In this document: piece after piece, positions 26,801-38,800 of the stretch
Numbering within the stretch: position 1 is the stretch's first letter
Layout of the letters: each line of letters begins with the position of its first letter
Position numbers and translations under genes: made by a program
From: Quillaja saponaria
Taxonomy: Eukaryota; Streptophyta; Magnoliopsida; Fabales; Quillajaceae
NCBI GenBank assembly: GCA_029379385.1
Contig: CM055618.1
Location: forward strand, 9,434,134-9,498,133
DNA: 64,000 nucleotides
Reading direction: 5' to 3'
The notes under the pieces: generated by a model
Database searches by the model: none
Told to the model about the DNA's origin: nothing
What the model saw: the letters and a program-made list of their open reading frames with translations, nothing else

Positions 26801-29800
26801 CCATCATAACTACATATTATTCAGTATGCTTGCAACTGGAATGAATAAATAAATATACATCTTACTCTATGAAACATTAACAAACAGCAAATTGTCAACA
26901 TCTGAAGCTATATGAAATCTTTGGATGCCCATTTTGCTCACCACTCAATGTTTTCATGCACAAGAGCATCCACTGTACCCGTACATGGAAAAGCAATTCA
27001 AGTGAATGCACGTTTGCACGAGACTCGTCTAGCATTTAGAGTCTTTTGCATTGAATACAATATATATGAGTCTGTGCATATATATATTCAACAGAGATCA
27101 TAATCAATTGTATTGCTTGGTCTTCCACAATTTCTCTTTGTTAGTTTAGCCAGTAATGATTGACATGGATGAGTTTATACTATGACAAACTTGATCAACA
27201 AGAGGATCCAAACTTCCCAACCAATCAAAGAAGGAAATAGTTTAGCTGCATTAACCCCCTTCACTAAAACCTCAATGTGACAAAGCTTACAAGGCATGTA
27301 CACAATTAATAAATTAGATTAAAAATGCACTAACACTTCTCCAACTATGGGTCCCAATTTCCTAAACACATACACCCCTCTGTTTCTATTTGGCCCTCAG
27401 TTTTTAAAAAATTTCTAACAGCCCCTCCAGTATTGTTCCGTCCAAATAGATAACAAAATGCATTCCTATGTTTCATGGAAGTTGAGTCTGGGTAGACGAG
27501 AAATCAAATCAAAAGCATGGCTTGGCTTCCTTCATTTAGTGTGGAAAACTAAAATACGCGCTTAGTTGTGGGTGGAGTTCTGTGATCTATCCTCCATTTG
27601 GTATCACAAAAAACTCCAGCAAACTTGAGCACAAAATTTTAACCCCAAAATGAAGCATAATGAACCTCCTATTTGCACATCCTCCTCCTCCTCTAGAGGA
27701 TGGCACATCATCACTGTCATAGCAGATAAGGAATGATGAGTGATTCAATGGTGAAAGTGGATCCCATAAAACCCTGCAATCTTCAATATATTAAATTTCT
27801 TTTTCAGTTAGAGGAAAAGGTCAAAGTAAGGAACCCAACTCTCTGGGGGTGAAATTGAGTAATAAATAAACAACAAAATCTTCTAATTGTTTATAGAATT
27901 GTTTATTTCCTATATAGCGCTCACTTGGTCATCCAATTATAGGTCTTCTTAAGGATTTTTCCAAAAGAATAAGAGCAATGAAGGTTGGGAATTTTGATCA
28001 CAGTAACCCTCAATATTGTTGCCATGGAGATGCGCAAGCAGAGGGACTGATTTTGGTTTTCTTTGATTGTGGGACAAAAACCATGGCTGACTGAGTGAAG
28101 GAGACGAACTCTGCAGAGGCAAAGAAAAAGAGAGTAGTTGAAAAGTCCCAATTCTAGTAGAGGAAGAGGAATGTAGCCCAGACTCACTCCCTGAAATGCA
28201 TGGACGCATTTCATTATTTATTTGAACGGAACAAGACTGAAGAAGCTATTTGAAAATTATCGAAAATGATAGGTTGCCATTGTCCAAATTGGAAACAGAG
28301 GGAATGTACGTGGAGACCCAAAGTTGGAGGGTTGTCTGTGCATTTTTCCCTAAATTAAAATCCCCATTCATGGTGTAATTATCTCTTATTAGTCTTTAAC
28401 AAATCAATAAGGCTTTTAGTTGGTTCAGGGTACCACCTGCTATTAAGCACCAACTTTGGGGCTCGACCACTCACTTTCTGAAAAAACTTATACTAGTCTT
28501 GGAGCTTTATTCGTCAAATTAGGCAGAAGCAGAAATACACCAATAGAATTGCAAACTTGAATAGTATCAATGACAGTTTCATAACCATATTTGACATCGC
28601 AAACCCTCTCCAACATCAGAGAAGGGAGGTAATAGATAATATATTTACACACACACATACAGAGACAGACAAAGGGAGGAAGGAATCAAAAGCAGTCTAT
28701 ATTACCAATTCCAACTATAACTGGGACACCTTTATTCTCCAACAAAGCCTGAAACAATGAACAAAAATTGTAGATTGGATAAATTCAATAATGGTCAACT
28801 TCACAAGACTTGTGATCATCTTTGAAAAACTTCCAGCTTCCAAGTTCCAACCTTATACTTCACCTTACCTGTATTGCTTGCACTGCCAAAAGTATTCCCC
28901 GGTCTAAGTCATATGAATCAGGCATTGGAGCAAGCCTCAAGCTATCCCTGAAAGAGGAAGAATCTGCGGTTGCTTCATGAGAGAAGTTTAAAAATAAAAG
29001 GTTTTAAGAAGACACCAAGGAGTAATTACTCAACAAGAGTACAGGAAAAAGAAAAGATACATCCTCTAGTTCAAGGATAAAATACCTCGGACCGAATTGT
29101 CAGCCTGGGAAAATTCTGTTGATATGAAATGCCAGGTTGCAACTACAGGTTCCATTTTAGATTTTCTAGGGGATCGCGTCCATGGCTGAGATAGATCCTC
29201 TAGTCCAGTAACAGGGTTCGGATTAACACGGATTGGCCTTGGCGCAATTATTACTCTTTCTTGATTACCAATCACAGTTGTACTAGACAAAAGAGGTGGT
29301 GTATTAAGACGAGGTACACCTGCAAGTTAAATTAAGAAAGAGAGAGAACTAACTATGATGTATATTAGACCAAACAGTCATAGATTCAGCAGGATCAGCA
29401 GTAAAGCATGCTTCTGCTATTTTGATAGGTAATAAGGTAATTCATTGAGATACAAGAAAAAAGTTGCACAGTTAACTTTCCCAAATGCTGAGAATGTACT
29501 CAATACACATAAACTCAAGGATATAAGAAAAAATGGACATGAAAAATAAGAAAAAGAACTGAAGCAATCACATATACACTGATGGAAAGATCGAAAATAC
29601 AACCACCCATACCTTTTCTATCAAGAATCATTTCCAGATATGACTTTGTAATCCAAGGTCCATTTATACCCATCCTCAATGCTTCGGCTCCAACTGTCTG
29701 TACATCCAAGGGAAATTTAAGTTTCAGAAAACAACAATAAAACATCTGAAAGTTTAGACTCAGATAGCCATCCTCTTAAACTTCAAATCCTAAAATCAAA

Positions 29801-32800
29801 AAACACAATTCAAAGTTGTTGTTAAGTATTCAATTTCTTTTATAGGTAAAAATTGATTAAATCAACACCAGAGGACGAACCCTACTACACAAGAGCTATC
29901 CAAGATTCACCACTTAAAGGTCTAAAGAAATAAAAAATACAATACAAGAATTAAGTATTCATCAGGTGGACACTACATTTAACTACAATCTTCTCGTAGT
30001 GAAAATCATAAATTATGTTGTTTGTTAAGTTGTAAATATAGATAGCTTAATAAGAGATGCAGTTTTCCTTATTTATAACTAGTTTCCTTATAATGTATAG
30101 TTGACTAACTTGTCCTCCACACAATCTCATAGCATAAATATATTATCTTCGTGTGAGGAATTCTCAACTAATCCATCAAAATACTTCAAGTATCTCTCTT
30201 TCTAGCTTCTACATGGTATCAGAACTTGGAAAAAGACAACCGTAAATTTTCTCATTGTGTCTCATTCCAACATGTCTCATTCCAGCAGTACAACCAACTG
30301 TCCAGATCTAGTTGCCTCACCGTTTCTGTTCACCGAGTACTATTCATCGCAGTACTGTTCAAGTACTCTTCATCTTGGTATTATTCATTGTTACTGTTCA
30401 TCAAGGTTCATCAGTATGTCTACCTCTAAAAAAATCTGAAAACTCTATTCTACTCTCAAAGCCAGGTACTTTTACCTTTATTTATTTTGGATCCCTTATT
30501 ATTACTACTAAGAAATTGAATGGATCTCACATATACATTTGTTGATATTCCAACCCTGAACAACCCACATGGAAAAAGTGGATGCCCAATTATGCAATTT
30601 ACTTTGGGCATCCCTTGAACTTTTTATATGACAGATTTTCAGGACATATAAGTCACGTTGAATTGTGGAAACGGGCCAAAGGTTTACATATTAATCATAT
30701 ATAACATTTTTACACTGTGGTTATTAATATGTTGAAACTAAAGCAGATTGATCAGGATATGTCCTGTTATTTGGGCAAGATTCAGAATGTCAAAGTTTCC
30801 ACCAATCTGGCTTACCAAGAGGGAGCAAAGGGACAAGTTATTCATGATTCTCACTTTGTATGGCAATCTTGATCTAGTTCGCCATTAAATACTGGCTAGT
30901 CCTACTATTCCTTCCACGGAAGAAGTGTTATCTCGACTGTTACGTATCTTCTCTTCAATAGTAAAACATGTTAAGACTCTATCTCTTGATTCATCAGTCT
31001 TGATCTCCCACTATAGCACTCGTGGAGATCTTGGTCAAAGGGGTCGGGGTCGGGGTCGGGGTTATGAACATCCCCAATTCACTAATAGGATGGGCTATAT
31101 CAAGAAAAAGTGTTACCAACTAATTGGTTATCCGGGTCCTACAACTAACATTGTTGAAACAACCAGCCCACATAAAGTTTCACCATCTGAGGGCAAGACT
31201 CTTAATATCTTATTATCAACTACCGATTATGATAAGTTCCTACAGCACCAGGCTACCCAGCAATCTTCTCATGGTAATTTTATTGCCTTGGATTCTCGAT
31301 TTTGATGCTTCTAATCACATATCTGGTAATCCTAAACTTTTCTCTAGTACTAGTAATCTATCACCACTTTCCACAGTCATTTTAGCCAATGATTCCACAA
31401 CCATTGCTAAAGGTATAGATCAAGCTACACCATTATCTTCTTTACCTTTAGAGTTTGTGCTTTATGTCCTAAAATGTTCATTCAATCTATTCTTGTTAGT
31501 CAATGAACTCACTCTCTCTATTCTTATGTCAATTTCACGGATGATTCCTTTATTATAATGAACTGACGTACAGGACGAACTATTGACACAGGACGTCACA
31601 GGGACCTCTACAATCTTACGACACTACTTACATTTTAAGTGGCTTGCTCAACAATAGTTCCTCGCTTGTACATCTTTAAGTTATGAGTCGTGTCAGTTTG
31701 GCAAGCACACGCTTTTTTCCGAAGCACGGTCGTTTTAGACAGAGTCTCCCTATTATCTTTTCATACTAATGTTTGGGCTCTAGTCATGACAGTTTATCTT
31801 TGGGATTTCAGTATTGTTACCTTTATTAATAAATATTCTCGTTGCACTTGGTTATTTTTAATGAAAAAATGTTTTGAGTTATTTTCTATATTCCAGCAGT
31901 TTTATACTGAAATTAAAACATAATTTGGTGCTTCTATTCATCTTTTGCATAGTGATAATATGCGTGACTACTTTTTTCAATTATTTCATCACTTTATGTC
32001 ATCCCAAGATATGCTACATCATCCCTTATATTCACTTCCACTTCGAATCTTTGGTTGCACTTGTTTTGTTAATGATCTAACACCTGGGCAGGATAAACTC
32101 TCTGCCAAATCAATCAAATGCATCTTCTTGGGTTATTCTCGTCCTCAAAAAGGATATAAGTATTACTCTTCATATAAGAATTGTTATGTTACCTCTACCG
32201 ATGTCACATTCTTTGAGGAATCTTTGTTCTTCTCCTCAACTATTATTCCCTAGTCACCTCCTATCTCTAAAACCCTTCCGCTTCCTTATCTTGGACCATA
32301 TGAACCAATACCATCTGCACCACCCCCTGAGTCTTCTACCTCATTTGACCATCCTCTCTAAGTTTACCATCTTCGTTCTTGACCTAATCCTTCAGTAGAC
32401 AATGTTGATGTACCTGATGACTCACTCTGCATTAACGCCTCGGATCCTGCTATGCCACCTATTTTCCAAAGAGTACCCATTTTAATCGTCATTCTTATCC
32501 TATTCGTACTTTTTTGAATCATCATCATTTATCTTCACCTTATTATGCACTTGTATCATTTTCTTCACCTATCATTTTTGTTTTTGTCTTTGTCTTTTTG
32601 AGTTATCATTATTAATCTTCACTAGTGATGCTCTTGCTCATCCTAGGTGACAGCAAGTCATGATTAATGAAATGGATGTGTTACATACTAATGGTAATTA
32701 AGAACTGGTCTATTTGCCTCCAACCAAGTGTACGGTTAGTGTAAAGGGGTATATACTGTGAAAATTCATCTTGATGATTTTAGTTGATTGCTTAAAGAAC

Positions 32801-35800
32801 AAATTGGTTGCAACAAGCTACACTCAAGTCTATGATATGGATTATTCAAAAACTTTCTCTCCCATAGCTAAAATTACTTATGTCAGGGTCTTCATATCTC
32901 TTGTTGCTATTTTTTATTAATTACTTCATTAGTAAGACATAAAAAATGCTTTCTTACATGGTGACTTTGATGAAGAAGTCTTTCTGGAGCAATCATCTGG
33001 TTTTGTTGCTCAGGGAGAGTTAAGTATAGGTGTGTCAATTAAAAAGTCTCTATATGGCTTGAAGCAGTCTCCCATAGTTTGGTTTGGTAGATTCAGTTAA
33101 GTTGTCCTTAGTTTTGGCCTTTGGAGGTGTGCTATTGATCACTCGATTTTCTATAAACATATATCTAATAGCAAAATTACTTTGATTGTCAAACACAAGA
33201 TTCAACAATTAAAATTATTCCTAGAATCCAAGTTTCAAGCCGAAAACTTAGAATAGCTAAAATACTTCTTGGGCATTAAGGTTGCGAGATTACAACTAGG
33301 GATTTGCCTTCAAAGAAAGTATTGTCTGGATGTCTTGAGTGATACAAGTATATTCGATTCAAAACCTGTAAACGCTCTTATAGATCGCAAAACTAAACTC
33401 TTACCAAATGAAGGGGGAACTACTGATAATTCCTAGGCAATACAGACATCTTGTTGATAAGCTAAACTATCTACACGGTTACTTAACTAGATATTGTTTT
33501 GGCAACTAGTGTGGTTAGCCAATTTCTTTATTAGCCTTGAACACCTCATTGGAATGCTATTATTCGTATTCTAAGATACCTTACAACTGCACCCAGAAAG
33601 GGGTTACTATATAAGAGTCATGGGCACACTCTAGTTCGAATATATAGTTGTGACCGCACATTAGTCTAGAAATATGATTCTAATCCAGTTTAGGGTTATA
33701 GTAATGCTAATTAGGGTTGGCCCCTATTTGACAGAAAATCTACTACAGGATACTGTATATTTCTAGGAAGAAATATTGTTTCATGAAAAAACAAAAAATA
33801 GACTGTGTTGTTAGAAGATCCAGTGTTAAATTTGAATACAGAGCCATGACTCATATCACTGTTGATTTGATTTGGCTGAATTGTTAGAAGAACTTGGATT
33901 TGAGCACTCACAATGTATGGAGCTAGTATGTGATAACCAGCAACACTACATATTGCCTTAAATCCAGTCTTTCATGAACAAACAAAACATATAGAGATTT
34001 ACTTTCATTTTGTTCATAAGAAGATTCTAAATAATACAATCAAGACCACATATGCAAAATCTGAAGATTATTTAGCAAACCCATTCACAAAATCTTTGGC
34101 AAATAACCGGTTCCGATATGTATATAACAAGCTCGAAACATATATCCTATATGCTCCAGCTTGAAGGAAAGTGTTAAAGTGCAAATATAGATTGCTTAGT
34201 TATTAGGTCAATTTTTCTTATTTATAGCTAATTCTCTTATTATGAACAATTAACTTACATGTACTTCACACAATCTTATAATATAAATATATTATCTTCG
34301 TGTGAGGAATTCTCGACCAATTCATCGAAATACTTCAGGTCTCTCTTTCTAGCTTCTAAACATTATTGATATCATAAAATTAATTCTAGAGCTATGCAAT
34401 TTCCTAAGCCTGACGAGGAAAAACATAGAACTTCAAGGGCCCATTTAGAGGCAAATATGAACAACTGGATTAGCAATGGAAATGTTGATAAGATTAACCT
34501 TGAATATTAATTTGAGGAAGTTCCATGGCATATGGAGATTCATTTTTATGCAAGGAAAGTGTTATGATGTCTACATGATGGAACACGAAAGAATTCTCAT
34601 AAAACAAAATTCAGCACGACCTCGCAGATGCTAGTTCCAAAATGAATTCCAACAACAAATAAATAAAAGTGAAATAGCTAAATTCTTGATAAATCACTAT
34701 ATACAGGTCGCAGGTAGACTTTTTTATATAGTATAGCTATAGAGATTTGACAGTTAAGAAAAGCAAAATCTAGAGTAGCAAGTAAGAAAAGAAAACCCTT
34801 ACTTTCCTATTTGTCCCCCTCAACACCATGAATGTCTCATCAAGAGTATCAATGGTTTCAAATGACAATGAAACTTTGCCGTTATTGACAGATTTGGATG
34901 CACGTTTGTAGCTAACCACGACAGTGTACCCAAGAGCCAATAATCCACCTAATGTCATTCGTCCAACCTATTTCAGTGTTGCAAAAATAAAATAGAGTAA
35001 GTTAAAACAAAATAACATATTCAAATTTGACGCTAAAGAAATTCCAATTTTTCTCAAGAACTGCAATACACTAACAATTTGTTACAAATAAGAAAGGACT
35101 TTTCACAACAATTCCAACAGGACCTCAACAAGGAAACAATAATCACAATAAGGCAAAACATTTATTTTCAACTTTTAAGAGATCAATCCTGTAAAATCAA
35201 ACATAAAAAAGTCTTAAAGACATGATGAAGATAGAACCACGAGTAGAGACCCATTGCAAAAAAGCTTGCAAGAAAATCTTTTAATCCTTCCAAGTAACAC
35301 TTGCTATCATGATTAACCAAATAATTGCACTTAACCCAAAGACACCTATTGAAACGGGCAGGGAAACCTTCCATGCCACTATTCAGAAACCCAAACCCAG
35401 TCTCTACTCCAATATGCTGAAGGTTCCAAAACATCACACTTTACCAAATGTAGGGGAAAAAAAAAAAAAAAAACCAAAAAATACTCAAGCAACGTAGACA
35501 TGCAAGAGCTATAAGTATGCTCATCATCTTTGGAGTTAATACCAATAAAGAATTGCTATGTGGCTTTTTCTTCAACTTATCCGCTGTCGGATACAGTTTA
35601 TTAGGTAGACTGCACGTAGTAAGATTCCCTTGAGAAAACCAGAAGACATCCTTTAAATTAAATGAAAGTGTCAACGCCTTCCCAAATTGCACAGTATCAA
35701 GTAGAAGCTCTTAACCTTCACGAACATGCTCTATTCCATCTCCAACTTGTAACTTCTCTCCATTCCCGCCATTACATAGGATAAATGATTAGACAAATTC

Positions 35801-38800
35801 CTACTCTTGCAAACGGAGATACAAACCAGATGTTCCAGTCAACTAGCAATAGGAGCTTGTTTATAATTTACAATCAAATAAAGATGCAGATTCACGTTCA
35901 AAGGAACCTCTGCAAAGAGATCTCTGCAAAGAGACATATCAACCTACTCACTATCCACGATTATAATCAACTGCTCAAAGGCATCCAGACCTTTTGTGAT
36001 ACCATATTCCATAGAAGATTCATAAACTAAGAAAATAGACCACCCATTTTATCCTCCCAGAATTTTAAATCCTTCACCACCTTCCAGGATGGCATTTTTT
36101 ATAGGAAAAGTAAAACAACAAGTGGACAAGTGGTCCTCCTACATGAAAAAACAAGAACCAAAAAGAGTGAAGAAAAAACAACCAAATGCACTTGTCAATC
36201 ATACTTCATACAAGTCATTGAACCCCATTAAAAGCTCCAGCAGCTAAGCACCAAAAAGAATCCAAGAAAACTATTTTTATACCATGATGGCACATCTCTA
36301 CAACCATTTCCATAGTATGCCAGTATAGAACTGAATGATTCCTATGAAACTTCAAAACTGTTAATTTCCTTGTTGAAAATGTTTTGAAATGTAACATCAA
36401 TTTAATAAATGGAATTTGGCATCCACTTGTTTTGAGGAAAGTAGCATCATGGCCGAAAATGTTTCAATAAAAAAATTCAGCTGGAAGGATGTCTTCTCAT
36501 GCAATTTCCCAACGTTTTACATAAACATAATTTAGTAGTCAGGTTCTTCACATGGGAATTTTAGTTCCATAATCCATATGGCCTTAGCAGGATTGAGAAG
36601 TTGACCCTTAAATTTCTGTCACATTTTTTTTGTAATGCACATTTCCGGGAGGGGGATGATGCCAAATGATATGTGCCAAGTAGAATATGGATTTCTGTGT
36701 GAAATCCATTTTACGAGGCTATGTAGCTTGTAGTTATCGTTACCCTAAAAGATTATCAAGGGCTTGTATGCTTTCTGAAGAGGTTTTTTCCAACAAAACA
36801 ACTGTTTGATTAAAGACAGAAATATATCATGTCTTGGTAATGGGTGTAATCCTGAGCTGGTTTTACATGTGCAAATGCGATGGGAATTCAATGGACCAAT
36901 TTTTGTAGCTTCAGCCTTCACTTCATTGCTTTGCCGTTTGACATTTCTGGATTTTTTAACCTGTTTGGAGATCTTTATTGGGATGGAAAAGATGAATAGA
37001 AATAAGAGAGCTTGGAAGGCAGTTCCTGCCTATTGGTGTTGTCTACTAGCCTGGAAGTGTTTCTATGATAAGAGCATATTTTGAGGAATTCAATAGAAAT
37101 ATCTTAAATTTTTTGCTCTTTTTTATGTTTATTCATGCAATTAAATGGATTTTTGATGAAGTTTTAGTACTTCTTTATAATTTTTTGATCATTTTCTCTT
37201 TGTTCTACTGGTGATAAACTCATAAACATATTCAGTGTCCATTAGAGAATCTCGCCTTTAGCTTTCTAGTTAGTAGTTGTAAGAAAAGAAAAAAGACAGA
37301 GAAAAAGGATGGATACTGGGAAGATATTTCATATACCTCAAACTCAGCTTTAGGCCTGATAATGAAATGTTTGTCCACAATCCTCTGGTCACCAAGTGAA
37401 AGATAATATCTGATTCCAGACTGTCTCACCTTGATCCAATCATTTATTCGTGCTTCTTCACTGGCTGAAGGAGGCCTAAGATACATCTCAATACAACTGA
37501 AAGCGAAACAAAATCTCTAGAACAATTAATTGAAATTAGGGGTTGGAATTCAAAATCTAAACACTGTAACAACGAATGGTAAGAACTATGAATCTAGGAT
37601 AACTAGCTTATACACTCACTTATCTATTTCTGCTTCATTTCCTTCAAAGGAATAAGCTGAATGTCCATCTGTAGACTGTCAGAAAAAACAGCATTTTAGT
37701 CAAATCTTGAAGTTAAGTACATGACCTCACAAGATACAAGTAATTGTACTAGAAAAAAGGGGTAGAATATGAGTAAGCTACCATTGGAAAACTACAATGA
37801 CATAGATTACTGAGAAGCATAACAGAATATGAAACAGTAAGACACCATATTATAGTCGTATCTTCAAAACTCTAGTGGCCCTTTTACTAAATCTTCCCCT
37901 AAACCCTCTGATCCCTAAAATCAGTTCTAGAGGGTAATGTTCCCAGGCCAAGTATAGCGCTGATATTTGAACCTCTAACCATGGAATGCGGGGTTTAAGG
38001 TAAAGGTTAGAGCTACTTAATCCATAGACCAAAATAGTGAAGCCCGCATACCCACTCTTCTTTCTCCCCGGCGAAATAGAATGTTGGCACTTGGCACATA
38101 GCTAGCCACATATTAAGACAAAATTAGACCAAACAGAAAGAGACCCAATCACTCAAACTTGTTTATAGATTACACACTAGAAATTTCTAAAATGTGAACC
38201 TACATGTAAAAGCAACTTAAACCAAAAATGATTCTATGGATGATATACAGACCTCACTTCTGCATTTCACCTTGTAGATTGCTTCTCTAAAAGATGATAC
38301 AAAGCTGTTATTAATTCTAATCTGCAAACAAGCCAACCAAGAGAATTAACAATGAAACTTCAGAGGTGAGAACAAGTAAAAAAATACCAACCTGCGCATG
38401 ATGAAGATCTGGCTCAATGTGCTTCCTAAATAATGGGAAAATGCTATCAATAAGGTAGTCCAGAGAACAAGCATCTCCAATATCATACCGAACTTTAGAA
38501 AGAAGGCTAAAATGAACACCACCAACCTGGCATGGAAAAATAAAATATGAAACTTATGTCAAAACTTCATAAGCAATTAAATATCAGTAACCTGAAAAGG
38601 TCATAGATGAAACAGTTATAGCTGCAAGGCATAAAAAAATTACCACAGCAACTCGAATATCCAGCAAAGACCGTAGTTTTGCGTGCAAAGCATATGTACC
38701 ATCAACTATTACCTGGAAGCAATTGTATAAAAATGAACCCATTTAGAATCACGGCTCATCTTGTGAAATATACACTATCCTTGCTTACCACCCCAGACAA

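Larger units (their letters stand above)
30023..34362 (+). mobile_element. Ty1/Copia LTR retrotransposon, degenerate, antisense within intron 10 of the kinase-CYTH gene
   Basis: Two 191-bp LTRs (30023-30213 and 34172-34362) bound an internal region of about 4 kb. A primer-binding site tggtatcagaac follows the first LTR and a purine tract gaaggaaag precedes the second. Broken frames run in Copia order: gag-like (DAQLCNLLWASLEL), an RG-rich stretch from ggtcgg repeats near 31040, integrase-type sequence (FGCTCFVNDLTPGQDKLSAK, about 32050-32110), reverse transcriptase (KSLYGLKQSP, about 33040) and RNase H (STTGYCIF, about 33740). Many stops and frameshifts make it inactive. The flanks ttgtt and ttatt look like a 5-bp target duplication with one change. 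Confidence 0.9.
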
